From: Glandiceps talaboti
Taxonomy: Eukaryota > Hemichordata > Enteropneusta > Spengelidae
Assembly: GCF_964340395.1 (NCBI RefSeq)
Contig: NC_135554.1
Span: forward strand, 15,866,592-15,930,591
Direction: 5' to 3'
DNA: 64,000 nt
Shown here: positions 1 to 14,654 of the stretch, piece after piece
Layout: the number at the start of each line of letters is the position of its first letter
Position numbering within the stretch: the first letter of the stretch is position 1
Made by a program: the position numbers and the translations under genes
The notes under the pieces: model-generated
What the model was told of the DNA's origin: nothing
What the model saw: the letters and a program-made list of their open reading frames with translations, nothing else
Database searches by the model: none

Positions 1-2759
1 TGTATTATATTGTTATATTGAACAATAGTTTCAGAATTATGAAATGTGCCTTTCTCTGTTTTTGTGGTCCTGAAAGCCACCTACCTCTCTTTGTTCCCCT
101 TTCATGTGTGGTCCTGGTTTTTGAAATCATTGGAGACATAACATTTTATGCATTATTGGGCATTGTATACTTAATAAACATATTATATCACCACTATTGA
201 AAGGCAGAGAAAGCTGTATGTAGAGCCCTTCAATAAGTATTCAGGAATAGTGGTTGATTTAGCTTCATAATTTTAATGTCAGAATAGGTATTCATTCTGT
301 TTGATATTCCAGGCATGTCTCAGTTCATTCACATAGTCAAGACATTTTTATGACTGATAAAATTGTCGGTTTCAAAGAATTGTCATCTTTTATAACTACA
401 CAACAGGTGAATCAATCGGTCTAGGATGACTTCCCTCACAATTAAAAAATCATTAAATCCTGTGACCCGACTAGGATGTGCTGGTCGACACACTTGGAAT
501 ACAGCCACTCATGTGAATCAACAGTCGATTGACTAATTGTTTATCTATGGGGAATACTAGCAGCTGTTGGAACAGCCCCAGTTAGCTGCATGCTGTATTG
601 TGTCCCATGGGTAAAGTTAGCTTGTTGTCTGTGACTCCCTAATTACATGAAAATGAGAACAGTGAGGGTGGTGGTAGCAGTTCTTTGTCACATGGTCTCA
701 TAAAGAAATAAATACAATAAAGTGATGACAGAAACAGTGGGTGGAATTAAATTTATTCCAATGGCAAATTTTCATGGCTTGATATACTTAGATTTTACAA
801 TGTAGTGGAGGATGTATGTAAATACAGAACATATTGTAACATATTATTAAATCAGAAATATTGTGAAATACAATCTTTGTTTAGAAATATATTGCTTGAA
901 TCTACCATCAAAATTGTACAGATACAGATAGATGTATTTAATAGTTGTATGTGTTAATATAATACATTGGAATTTGGCACACAATTGCCAGTGTCTAAGT
1001 TAACAATTTAAAATCTAGCGTGTAATTACGTAGATCACACATGTGATGTAGATAGATTGCGTCTTTTCAGTTCACAGTGAGAATTTAGTCAGAATTATAG
1101 TCTGTTCTAGAAGTTGAATAATAATGCCAGGTTGTAGCAAACGAGTAGAGGATGATTGTGTAAGCTGGGTGTGCTTGAATGTCCCTGAAAATAAAGGTCA
1201 TTCTTCTAAGGGGTCCTCCGCCATCAGTCACCAGGCTCCACCCACATGCCATCCCATAATAATCACCAAGGCTAAATCAATAGAACAGTGAAGATAGAAA
1301 ACTGATGTTTGGGTCACGACCTTACATATAGTGGAGCCAACGTCAATATAGATGTTGGCGGAGGTGGTGGTACCATAACAGGCCCTTGAGGATCCCTCTG
1401 AAATTTAACCACAAGACAATGTGCTATCAGATCATCAACCATGTACTTGAAAAAGACTGTACATTGATAGCGGACTTGTGAAAATTAAATTGATACTTCA
1501 TACTAGTAGTACCATTGTATTGTGATAGCGATGTGCTTATGCTGTAGTCCAGCATGATTATTTACACAATATTAAGCACTTACTATAAATTTAATGTTTG
1601 TGATAACAATTTGTAAAAATCATAAACTCCCATTTATTAGGAGAGATTACTAGTCTTATGGTTCAGTGTATAACAAGTTGTATACATGCGATATTTTCAA
1701 CCCACTGAAGAGAATGGCTGATATGAAGCATAACAATAGTATTATTGAAGAATATGTTACATATAATATGTCGCAGTGCATTCATTGACTAAATATAAAA
1801 TATCTCAACAGATACGTTAATAAAGACACTGCAAATAACAGAACTACCACAGTAAGATACAAGTCACAAATCATGTGTAAAATTCAATGGTCAATGGTCT
1901 TGCCAAATATAAAATATAAAAAATGTCGGTAAATCGGTTTTGAATAGATGGAAACATTATGTCAGTATGACTTCTGCTTGATGATTTGATGTATACTGTT
2001 GTGATATACACAAGATTGTAGAATGCTCTTATTTCCAAAGGATTTTTTTACTTTTATGTAAAATTAAAAAAACAGGAAGTATCTCAATAGAATTCATGTT
2101 GGTTTGAATTATATGAAACTGAAAATGGTATCGGTCACAAAAATATCTCTTAAGTTTGGTGGACTTTACTCTGTTGTTGTTAAAACAGTTTTCTGAAAGA
2201 TAAAACAAAATATGTGAAAAAAAATATTACTAAAATATTAATGTTGAATGTTTTACTGTTAGTCCTACAAGTAGCACAATTGATAGAATAGAAACTGTCA
2301 GTTGGTGAAAAGTAATTGGGATAACTCTTAATTAGGAATATTGCAAAGTAATTTGCTCTTTGCTGTTTTGTAGGAAATTTGACTTGTGTATCACCAGCTC
2401 TGTTTTCTGGGGCATGATGGGCAAATTTACAGAAGTTTTCTAGTAATGTTATAGGTACTCCAGTATTATGGTTAAGGCATAAATTGTAAAATTGTGAACA
2501 AGTATTAAAATTCCTAAATATTATCAGGGTTCTGATTTAAGACGTAAAAAGATTATATAAAATTGTGTGGTTCTGATTACATTCAATTTTAAAATAGGTG
2601 GGGTAGGTAGATTTTTTTATTTTATTTTATTATATATTTTTTTTCATGTGTGAGTGTGTAGTTCAGGTTTTCCATTGTTTTCCAAATGGTCTCTGTGTTG
2701 TTTATTTCTTTCTATCAGATGTACAGCCATTACAGATTGGAAGAATAGTTTTATTTTGT

Positions 2760-3065
2760 CTTTTTAAGTTGATGTCAGTTTCCGCACCCACTATATTGCT
2801 TGCGAGACACGATTTTATTCGCAATTTTATTATTATTTTCTCGAATACTTAAAAAAAAATTTTGGGTCGGCATTGAAAAACTAGATGGGGGGTCGGGTAA
2901 CTGGAACCAAACAACTTTTTTTATTTGGCCTAAATATTTTCTGAGAAGAAAAAAAAAGATATTGTCCTTCACCTGACCTACTTGACTATAAAAAAGGCTG
3001 AAGAACCTGCCCTTTGTTGTAGCTATGGTCTGAAACCTTGAGGAAAAGCCAGGCTTTGCTCTCAC
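2760..3065. repeat. Possible interspersed repeat with a 96-codon minus-strand frame
   Basis: This stretch differs from its surroundings, with the block gggggtcgggtaactggaac (2887-2906 region) and a minus-strand open frame of 96 codons (3065-2775) containing VVWFQLPDPP. I have only an impression of having met this string as a repeat in other invertebrate genomes; there is no second copy in this window. Confidence 0.3.
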
Positions 3066-4318
3066 TTCATTCTAAGTAGTGTGAAAACGGACCAGCTTTG
3101 TTGGACACACATGGGAGAATGCTGCCTATCCATTTAGTTGCCTTGAGCCCCTCATTAGTCACATGGTATAACACTAATTGGTACACATCAACAAATTTGT
3201 AAATCACTGTGAAGTGTGAAGTAAATAAAGAGAGAATCAAGTAACTAATGGCCTGCTAGTGGTTTACTCAAAGAATATTACAAGATAATTCCAGTCTAAA
3301 CTGTTATTTTAAGTGCAATTCAACACACAGGGGCTGTACTAACATGTACTATCCTGCTGTGTGAATGGGGGAATTTATTACACTCACTTCACTATATGTG
3401 TTGTAGTGTACTGTATATGTGCACTTGACCCATTACTTATTAGTATTCATGTGGCATCAGAGCTGTCTAATTTTCCTCTTCTTTTCATTTCTTATCAATA
3501 AAATGTGATGACCCTGAGATTTTTTAAAGGCATTTTTTTCATGGCTCTGACCTACTTCCTTGATCTGTCGACTGGTTTTGCCAATCTGTATAAAATTTAT
3601 GAGGTTGTGGTGGCTTCCTGTGACACCAAGTATTGCGTAAATGGTTTGATTCTGAAAGCTACTAAGCCAGTCTAGGATTTAGTATCATTAATAATTTCTG
3701 TCGTCTGTTATGTGACATTTGCTGGTTTCCAAATTATTGAAAAGTGTTTCTATGCCTTCAAGTGTCTTACCATATGAGGGAGATAATATGTATTATATGT
3801 ATATGTACAGTATATAGTTCAATGGACAGAGAGAAAACAATTGAGAGCAAACTTGAAGAAAGTTTAAAATCAATCTCATTTTGTGGCTAGAATGTACACC
3901 AGAACAGTAATTATTTTGTAAATACATGGAATTACCAGACCTTCTTACAAGTGAAGCTTAAAATCCTCTTTGATTTACCATTTACCTTTGTGACTCCAGA
4001 TTCTAAGATATGTGAATTTTATAGCCAACCCAATACCTCTACACAAACTATGGAAGAAATTGTTCAAACAACACATTTTCTCAAATTCTTATGGCGTAAT
4101 CTGTACTTATTATCTGTACAATAAACAGTTGCTTTTATAATTTGAGTTTTAGACAGAAAAATGTAAGTGATGTTACTCTAAATTTTGTTTACAACTGTTT
4201 CTGTTAAAGTTTAATCTTCTTTGTACCAGGGTATTTGTTTGTACACAACAAACTACGAGTTGGGAAATTACAGGGTTAACCATAGTTGAGTTGTGAAAGT
4301 ATTTTGACAATAGTATTA

Positions 4319-4532
4319 TTAACCCATTCAGTACTGAAAACTTTGCCGTCAAAATTATTTGAACAAAATTATTGTTTTTACGTAAGTTTTTGGCATATAT
4401 CAGCTTCATTTTAGACTGGAATTAAAGAAATGTTACTTCGTAATGAAGTAATATTATTATAACTATGAAAATGTTCATATAAATTGGGTCCCAAAATTAT
4501 TTAAAATTTGTCTCCAGTCATGAAAGGGTTAA
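4319..4532. mobile_element. piggyBac-like MITE, TTAA-flanked
   Basis: The 214-bp interval begins and ends at TTAA. Its ends are imperfect terminal inverted repeats: left TTAACCCATTCAGTACTG, right (reverse complement) TTAACCCTTTCATGACTG, about 18 of 23 positions agreeing. TTAA target duplication plus a CCC-starting terminus is the signature of piggyBac-type elements. There is no coding capacity, so this would be a non-autonomous copy. An internal hairpin (TTACTTC-GTAAT-GAAGTAA) lies near 4433-4451. The divergent ends suggest an old insertion. Confidence 0.6.
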
Positions 4533-5559
4533 ACCATTGCTATCTACCATGTCATCTATGCTAGTATCGATTACATCTTTGTGCCACTCTCGCTCAAAAA
4601 CAAAACAAAACCACACATTTTCTTGAAAAACTATAACTTTTTCCCATAAATCACATCAGTGTGAAGTACTTAGAAATTTTGTTTCAAGTTAAATATTTTG
4701 CTGATGTCTGTTTTCTGTTAAAATAAAAGATTTACAAAATAAATTTAAATATGTGACAGCGGTGTGCATGTCTCTAGAAATCAGGAAAAAATAAAGCAGA
4801 ACTGGTTATTGTGCTGTCATCGAATAATAAATCTCTTTAAGATTTAAGAAAAACAATCCCCTGTTTTATAAGATTTACTGTTCATTTGTCTTTTTGAGAA
4901 AAAAATGAAAAACAACGATACAGTGAGAAAACGTGAAGAAAATTATGAGAGGAAAAAATGACTGTACCAATTACACTGTACGTGATGCTGTATGTTTACT
5001 ATAAAAGTGTAAGTAGTCAGTTACATGAACTAGGCCAAGTGAGTTAAGTTACATGTGTTTGTGAAATTAAAGACACAAGTATCAATGTATTAACACAGTT
5101 AAATAGAAAGCTGGTCAAGTGGTACAACAACGCTAAGTAAATGTCTTGGTGTTCTAACACCATCAAAGTGTTACTTTACAGAACAAGAGATGTGTAACTT
5201 TGTATTTTACAATGTTACTAAAACTAGCCAGCATTACAGTGAATACAGTTGTGGGCTTCTATTCTATATCGGTATGCATACAGTACATAGTAGTGTATGC
5301 ATACAGGTGATATGCCAGGCCTTGGTGATTCCAGGAATAGACAGTTGACTGACTGGGAAAGCCTTGACAGTTCCAAAGCAGTATTATGACAAACATGTAG
5401 CATAACTTAGTCAGTATCTGTAAACCTAAATGGAAAAGCTGTAAAATTGTGTGTTTGTATTCGTGTATTTGTCTGTTTTAAAAATATTGCTCAGTGAGAT
5501 TCATGAAAGCACAAAAACAGCAGTCGTCAGTATCATAACGAGAGAAGACAGATATCTAT

Positions 5560-6080
5560 ATATGTTTCTACGACTCCATTTTTAGCGCATCGTTTGTTAC
5601 TTTGTTGTATTGACTTAAACAGTCGTGTGGTTGTATTACACCTACTCGTGTCATGAATACTAGATGTTGAACAATACATGTGTTGTTCATGTGGAAACCT
5701 CGTCGCCCCCTACCTGTGAAATTACGATCAGAAAAAGGCGTACAGATTATCCTTCGTGCATTGTATATAAATGTTCATTAGTTCTGTACTATTGGTGTGA
5801 ATTGTTAGATGTTTGAATGCGTTTAACATCGTACATAGACTTTGTTGTGTTAAAGGCGGATTTCCCTAGTAGAATCGTAACAAGAGAAATAGTGAAAAGA
5901 TGTAAAAGAATTAGGTATAGCCATTGTTAGATGCGTTTTGATAGCCAGTTGTTATTTATAGGGTATGTGATATATACGCCCTATTATGATGTCAGAGAAG
6001 GCGGTAGTCTTACTTATATACAATACTCTGCAATTATATCGTTTTCTTACGAAAGGAGAACAATGGAAGCGTGTTAGTGT
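5560..6080. promoter_or_regulatory. CpG-undepleted patch with TATA-like string
   Basis: By hand count there are about 20 CpGs in 520 bp, against about six in the 600 bp at 6400-7000. A TATATAA string lies at 5765-5771. This could mark an unmethylated regulatory element or alternative promoter. No coding exon was recognised after it. Confidence 0.25.
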
Positions 6081-9000
6081 TGGAAGCTCAGCCGAGTTTA
6101 CATACCTGTGTTGGAAGCTTAGTGGAGTTAGGTTTTACACATGTGTGATGCTCACTTAGAGTTTATATTTTGTGTGGTTTCTTTCTGTGGTTAGGAGATA
6201 AATAGAATACACATATTTAGTCATTTGATCATCAATAAACTTAACAAAGTTAACAAAATAAAACTGACATAATAGAAATATAAGAAAGACTAATGATATT
6301 CTCTGCAACAGGTGTATGCATGTACATGTATATACATAAAGTGAACTGAGAGGTATTTGGCCTGGGAGAATACATGAACTTTGTACCAATACACATATGT
6401 GTACTATTAAACAGTACTATGTATTAACAATATGCTTCTGAAGTCATAGAAATTCAAGCACTTCGCAACCAAACTTATTTGAGTACTGTATTCATCTGTG
6501 CCCTAATGTAGTTCATATCTAGTAAACTTCCTTATAAATATGCCTAGCAATTTGACAAAATAAAAAATTCGGTTGAAACCAAATGTGAATGTGAACATAG
6601 ATCTACAAGTCACGACTCCAACAATGTCATTGTTATGTAGTCTGGATGCCAACGTGATCTCTAACCCTTGTTATTAGACATAGAAATTTTGTCCTAAATC
6701 TATATGTATATCCACTGAACATATCTACCAAGTCAGTCTTGTGAGTGTTAATTCATGACACAAGTGAATGGAAAAAGTCTTGGCCAGGGTGCTTGCTTTA
6801 CAGCAGACAAAGAAGAAACATTTATATGTATGTACACCTGTTGGTCATAACACCATGTATAAATGTTTTACTTCTGAAAATTCTTATTGTTGAACATCTG
6901 GTCACTTGTGTATCTGAAGCAATTGTATTTTTATCATGAATATATGTACATTACGACTAAGAAATAGGAAAAGAAAAAGAAGTAAAATTTCAAATGTTTA
7001 GAAATCTTTGTTTTGCCGTATTAAAATCCTGTTTCTACCATGGGGCTATTTATTTGTATACAAAAAAATATAAGTTCAGTAAAAAAAAAGAAGGCTTTTG
7101 ATAGTGTGTTAGAGGTTTTTTTTTTTAAAAAGTCCAGAAATTTCATACTGCTAGATTTTCAAGGCTGTGAAGTGTATGTATATTGTGAGTTGAGGCATGG
7201 CAGTTCCACAAGTGAAACCTGTTTGAATAGACCACCAGCTGAATAGCATTGAATGGGGGTTCTTTTGTCCACAGTCAGTGACCCATAGTTTACCTTGCTA
7301 TGCCCTCCTTCATTTCAAGGTAACACAAATGTAGGACACAGCGGATACTGTTACAACTTGCCTTGTGTATTGAAATTATGCTACTCAGAACACATGTAGG
7401 TAAATAAAAGTGAGCAGCTATAATTTATAAGAAACGTACAAAATGTAGACGTGGTTAGGAGATGAAAGTAAAAATCTTTTAGAACTAGACTTTTCTGACA
7501 CAAAAAACATATATGTGATGGATAAAATTATGATAAATCATCAGCCAAGTCAAGTGTCTCCAAAACAAAGCTTTAGATTATGTTATATATATAAATTTCA
7601 AAACATTTGAACCAATATGGAGGCCTAAAGCCTGGAATCCATATGTGCTGTTCTGTTGTATAAGACAAAGTTTGACATCTTTCAACAGATAAAGTTACAG
7701 GTTCCAGGTGCTAAGACTGATAATTTAATAGAATTGTGTCCACCCAATTGTATGTGCTGCTGATGTTCACCGATCAAGAAATTTGTTTTATCAGAAATGA
7801 TCACTTTTCTAAATTTTCAAAGAATACAAGATTTACACAAGAGACACATACAGTGCCGTTAGTATTTTTCTGAAACTTGGGGCTTGTTAGATAGAGAAAA
7901 ATAGGATTCACAAAGCAAGGTTGTGATTGGTTGATTCAAAATTTGTTTCACCAATCAATGATTGTTCAGTCCATTTTTTTCAGAGCAGGGAGGTGATTGG
8001 CGTATTCCATTTCTGTGGTGAACAATATGTATTTCTCAAAACATAAATTCTTTAAAATTAAAACATCTGTTCTGATTAGTTGAAAACAAGAAGTAGAGAA
8101 TTGTTTTACTATATGTATATATAATGCCAGGATGTGGTTTTCAACACCAGGAAGTGCTTCTTTCGGCTAAAAAGGTGATGTATTTGGGGGAAATATCTCC
8201 TTCTGGGATTTCAAAAATTTGAAAGTCCTAGCTGATTTATAATGCCACATTTTGTGAACATTATTTTCTGTATGCTGTATCTTTAGAAATTATCCTTTAG
8301 GCCTAAGAATTTACTCATTGTGAGTTAATATGATGTAAAATTATTTGTGTGTTTTTGATCGGGAAAACTAAGTTTTCCATGTTGTGGAATAATTTGTATA
8401 GATGCAATTTTGAAATATTGTGTTTTCAATGATTAAATGAATTATTGTAACTACATTGGTATAATAGTAATAAAGTAGGCAGAGTGAGGACCCCTTAACT
8501 TTGGTATTATTTTTTCAGGGAATGTTTTTTTTTCTCCATGAATAACACAAAAAATTGTGAAAGTATCATTTTGGCCCAAAACTTGACGTAATTTATTAAC
8601 AAAAAATTATGTATACTATTATTTCTTAAGTGAAATGAGTAAATGCCAAAACAAAACGATGATGCTTGCTAAGTTCTCAAGAACAGCAGACGATAGCACA
8701 GCATGAGTGTTGATAATATATAGTAAGCTAGATGGTCCAGAAGCCATTTGGCCAGGGAAGAAAATGATAGTATTATTAGCATCTCTCCACATCTCCATTA
8801 TAAAGTCACTTGTGTCCTCAAGGGCGAAGACAAAGATGTACAAAATGAACTCGTGAACAGAATTACCATAAATGTTACATGTTCATTAAACAATAACAAA
8901 TCTTACTTTCTCACTTCAAGTTCCACAATATTTGATTTGTTTTTAAGGAACAGATGTTAAGAGTGGCATATTTGTGCAGTGATAGAGTAGTACATTCACA

Positions 9001-10422
9001 TGCATTGACAGGTAATCTTTGTTGGGTTGTTTGAACAAAAACAGCAGGCTATTGAAACGCACAAGCCTACAAACTGCCAGATCACTGACTTACAAGAAAT
9101 TATGCATAATTAAATGTGTCACGGTTGTAATTGAAACGAGGGGATGACTATCAAATTAAATTAATAGACTAAGACAGTGTGTAAACTTTACAATATCAGT
9201 CTTCTCGGTTTACTTGTCAAAAGACAATTTACTAATTTGACATGAATTCCTAGCTTGTCATCTCGTGTAAAGCATAATCCTTCGATCGTGCAGTAGTTGA
9301 GCATTTTCAGCTTTGACAAATTTTTTTAGTAATAGTTAAAAGGAATTTATCCTAGATATTTAAATGGACTGTACCAAGGGGAACATTTATTAAAACCAAA
9401 GTACTAGATGTGTTTACATAATGAAAGCAATACATAGATTTATGTTATAATACTGAAAATAATAAACTCCTGGAAATGGTTGTCCCTTGGTTTTATGGAC
9501 AACAGATTCCTTCAGAATTACATGTGAAATGTCACTTATGAATAATGAATAATAATACATGACAGAGTGTAACTATTATGAGGCAACAGAATATTGTGTT
9601 CAGAGAATAAAGATCCTGAGAATGATATCAAGCCAGAGTTATATTTTATAATTTTGAATTTATGAATTATATCACAGCTGTTAAAAATAGAGAAGTGCTT
9701 AGAATTTGGTTAGGTTTTATTGTTGTGTGTGAAAGAGCTGTATTTTAGATGCTGTCGTCTTTCCAAGATTATGTTGTAGTTTTTGGTAATGTGATAATTT
9801 TCAGTTTTAGTGTTTGCGAAATTCTTTCAAGGAAAGTTTTTTTCTGATTTGTGTGCTTTTGAATACCTATTAATACAAAATGTATTCTAAACCCGGAAAT
9901 TTTCGCCAAAGAATTATTTTTGTTGATTTTGTGGGAAGACAAAAACACAAGAAAACAAGTATAGTGACTAAAATGCCTTTTTTTAATGAATTATATAATA
10001 CAATGTACCAATATTGTAATTTGTAAAAATTAGTCTTGTAATTTGTAAAAATTAGTCTTTGAGAACTAGTTGAAGACTGTAAAATTGCAAAATTTTCTAG
10101 TAGTGAAAATATCTAGTGTATGTCTAGAATGGCACAAAATGATGACAAAAGAACAACTACTCATAAATATCTTCCACGTAGTGAAATTTGTAGTCAGTTT
10201 GTACTGCCAGTATCATTTGTTTTCAATATTTTATATGAAATCTGTAACATGATACATGATAATTACGTTAAACCAGCCAGAATAGTTGTAAATACAATAT
10301 CTACACAGAATAGTTGTAAATACAATATCTACATTGAAATCACTGTTCCCTACAGCAGAATATTTTAAATGACAAAAAATTGTGTAATATCCGTGTTGTT
10401 TTCGAAATTTTTTTGTCTTGAA

Positions 10423-10564
10423 ATGTATGTATGTATGTATGTATGTATGTATGTATGTATGTATGTATGTATGTATGTATGTATGTATGTATGTATGTAT
10501 GTATGCATTTGTGTTTGTATGTGTGTATGTATGTATGTATGTATGTATGTATGTACGTACATGT
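10423..10564. repeat. (ATGT)n microsatellite
   Basis: Long ATGT run interrupted near 10506-10525 by variant units and closing with TACGTACATGTA. All reading frames through it are open, giving spurious MYVC/THIH-type frames. Confidence 0.97.
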
Positions 10565-13500
10565 AAGCTGTCTACGTATCAAAGATTGTGTATGTTACAT
10601 TTCTAATTCTCATTTAGCTGTAATGTTTTACATGGAATCATTTTACATGTATAATGTAGTTGTTGTAGTTGTTGTAGTTACCAGTCATAACAGAATAATG
10701 ATGCAAAATAATCCATTTTGGGCACAGTTTTGAAATGACTAAAAATGACAATTATATCGCCTATCCACAACATTTCAAAATTTGCCATTCTATAGTATAC
10801 ATGTAGGTACCTGTAATTTTCAGTATTTCATTTAAGAAATTCTTATTTTTGAAAACAGCATATTTATTTTTAGCCAGGCATAATCAGAGCCTGTTCAGGA
10901 TTCGTTGTTTGGATGTTGGCATATGGCCAACAATATTGATTTAAACATAGCGACCAGGCTTCCAACCGGTTGGTACCATCTGAGGCAAACAATCCGTTTT
11001 GTGTGTCCACTGTCTTTGTTCTTGTTTAACTTACAGCTGAACGTAGTATAATGTCAACATTTATCAAATACCAGAATCTTGTGAAAAAATGTTCAGTACC
11101 ATTGATTATAACAAGTGAGAATGTAAAAAATCCCACAAAATTAAAGTTTAGAGAAAATTGAATTCCCTATGAATTAAGAGTGAATAGTTTTTAGGTTTAA
11201 GATGGTTTATTGTGACATTTCTAATTAAGTGTTCATAGGATAGTGGAATTGTGTATGCTCCCAGTGGTCTTTATGATTATATTTGTCTGGATTTTTGGTA
11301 TTTTGACATTTGAAACAATTAGGGGAAATTAACACTGTTTATTACAAAGTATTTGATTAGCAGTCTGTGTGATAACACACTTTCAAGCACATTAGTTAAA
11401 AATAAAAATATTAACACTCAAGTGTAAAAGATAGGTGTAATTTTGAAAAGAAATGAACACAAGCTATTCCAGTCAATGCTTTCCATCCCACCTCTGTGGC
11501 CTTTGTCATCTTGTAAGCCATTGACTCCTATAAGAGTACTCCCCCTGAATTGTATGCAAAACTTGGTTACAGAAGGTGATCTGGTGAATCCCTTGAGTAA
11601 AACTAATCATTTATTCAAACCTAGGAGGGTCTTGTGAGCTCCCTAGTTGAGTGATATTTAACATGATTGCAGTCACATCCTTATGTGCTCTCCTATTGTT
11701 TGAGATTTTTGCTGGAGGGCATTAAATGGAAGTTGTAAAATTACTCCATAAATGTTGTAGTGTTGTTCGATCAATAAAGAAAAAAAATATTTTGACATAT
11801 ATGAGATAAAAAAAGCAACAAGTCTTCTATTGTAGTTATTACTTAAAGTGTTTATTACATGTCTCAGTATACACATGTAATCATTTTGTTGTTTTAGATA
11901 GAAACAGAGGTAGGGTACCCTCAGAACATTGTAAAATAATTCAATTTGTCAGTTGGTAGATTAGAACAAATAGTACCTCATCTAAATCGCAATTTTACAA
12001 AAGTCTAACTTGATGAAATCTTAATTACAAAAATTAATGTACATTTCCTCACATTCTCAATATTCACATGGGATGTGTAATGTAACAGCTCAATACAGCT
12101 GATTGTGCCTTCAATTCTGAACGTTGTTAACTGCCCTCACACGTCAGCAGATTACCATCCGATCCTCATGTGCGAATGCCCATATTGGGTGGTAATATTT
12201 TACACGTTGTTGAACACCTCTGAATAGTGATTCTAAGTGACTTATTATCATTAATATGTAGAATTTTATTGAATTTAATATTTTTGTGTGAAGATCGTCT
12301 CTATTTTAACGTTATATTGTATACATGATGAAATAATATTAGAAATTAGTCTACGTTCATCTTCAGTTTCCCTTTTGAAACAAACCGCCTTAGGTATGAA
12401 ACTAAGCAGAAATTTGTCCTGTTTTTGTACTGTCTTATGCAGATTTAAAAAAAAAAACACTACATAGATTTTGTTATTAAAGGTGTAAAGTGTGAATAAT
12501 GTATCTTTACCATGGCTTAAGTTACAAGATGAAAGACATGGTTGATTCACAATCAGTACAGGTAAATAAATTGTATCAGTTTTGCCAACTTCCATACTTC
12601 ACTTGTTTCGGAATTTTTTCATTCATCTAACCACTCCACTGATCATCTCCCCGGCCCCCACTTACTTTTTGTTCATCTTTCTCTTTATTTCCATACTGAA
12701 GGGCTGTCCAATTCCTATGTACAAGTTTCTCTTTGTACATTGAATACAAGCACAGACCAACCTGAAATGACAGTCAGAGATTAGACCTGAAAAAGAGGCT
12801 GCTGACCTTAGCAGTATTAGACTGCAAAAACTGTCATAAGCCTCTCTTTCAGTTGTGATGTCACTTCCGGTTAAATAGTGCAAAACCTAAATTGAAGAAA
12901 TATATCCATTGAATATGTTTAATTTATTTTCAAGTTAAATGGGAAATACACACTTTGAACAAATTTGATTTTGACCGGAGTCGAAATTACAAACAATACT
13001 GAAAAGATCTGGATTGATATATTTGGTGATTATTAATTTTGTGAATAACAGGCAGTTTGTTTATCTGTCGACATTTATGTATTGGACAACCTTTTCAGTT
13101 CTTTTTCTTCTTATTTACTAATATCAATGTGTATATTTGAGATTTTTGTGTACATTTTATCATGCTATGTTGACATGTTTTCTTGTAAGCCTACAGAAAT
13201 CACAGATTGCTGATAACTAAGTTGAATCTTTATTGGATCAAAATATGATTCAGTGGAGGTGATTTAAAAAGACAGGTTTGGTCGGTTTTAGAACAAAACT
13301 GAAAACATTTTGTTTGTTCACCAAATCTTATGGTTATAGTATAATTATTCAGCACCACAGAGCAAAACATTACTCTGGACAGACTGGTGCAATATTAATT
13401 TGATTGTAAACAATGAGATTCTTTGAATTTCCTACACGTCAATTTTCACTATTTTCATTCCTCTTTACCTGTTATTTACATATTTTTCAGTAAAATATCT

Positions 13501-13620
13501 ATTGTATGCAACTTTTTTCCAATGGTTTTGGTCTGGTTTGGTTGACTCTCTTGATATATACTAAACCTCCTTGAAAATAGTTGTTGCAATTTGAAAAGAA
13601 TATAAAACAAAACTAAGAAC

Positions 13621-13710
13621 CCCCCCCCCAAAAAAAAAAAAACCCAAAAAAACCCCAACAAAAACAAACAAACAAACAAAACAACAACAAACAAAACAAC
13701 AACAAAAACA
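13621..13710. repeat. Low-complexity C/A tract
   Basis: A run of nine C, then a long A run, then CCCAAAAAAACCCC and AAC/AAAC repeats. Only C and A occur over about 90 bp (strict strand asymmetry). Confidence 0.95.
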
Positions 13711-14654
13711 CATAGTAAAGTAAAACAAAATTTATACGGTGCTTCTAACATCAACAAATTGAAAGCAGCAATCTGTGATTGTTTGTAGTAATACAGTTGG
13801 TATGTTAGAATTTGAGAAATTCAGTCGTCATGGTAACAAGAGAACATGTCAGCCAAAAGATCATTAACCTGTGTAACACGACAGGGTTTGAAATATGTGA
13901 CTTTATTGAAATAGGACCCCAGGAATGTACCCATCTATACCAAGGTCAGGGAGAGTCTATTCATAGGTGGTATGGCTATATGTGTGAAATGCCATGTTTT
14001 GAACATGAACTTGTTGATTTGTTGTATCTCAGTGTACTGTACTTGGAGCTACACTGAGTTTGTTCATTCAATTTGTAATATGAGTACCTTTCACAGCTAT
14101 GCTGCACAAGGGAAAGATTGCCGTTTATAGTGACAACAAAGTACATTTTATAATCCTGCAAATTCGCCAAAACTTGTTCTATTTCAAATAAGGTTACTTC
14201 TGTCGTTTCTGAAAATATTCTGAATACACAGTCACAGGTTTGACAAGTTTTGCTTATTTACTGGTTTACACATATATAAAAGACATTTTAAAGTCTGCTG
14301 TACGTGGCTTAACCTTGTGCTAGATGCGTGACCTGGCTTGACCTGGCTTTTGTATAGATGGCGGGGTCAAAGAGCAGCTCTACCTAAGTATGACAGATTT
14401 TTATTTCATTTGATAGTTTGGTATGTGCCCACTACATCCAAACAAAGAAATTACAAGAAAATTGTCATCCATATTGGTTGCTTTCATCACTTTGCAAGTC
14501 CATCAGTCTTTCAAATTTATGATTCATATGTGTAGAGGTAGATTATATGAACCACTGAAGCAGAAATAATGGACTATTCTATCTAGATATGAAAAGAATT
14601 TTGTCTTCATTCTTTTCTCAGGAGATTCTCATAACTCTTGCTACTTTACATCAC

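Noticed and set aside
10340-10733. Overlapping MYVC/THIH open frames
   Set aside because: Same artefact from the (ATGT)n microsatellite.
13476-13757. 93-codon minus-strand frame with a V/F-rich, membrane-like segment
   Set aside because: It is the reverse translation of a C/A-only low-complexity tract.
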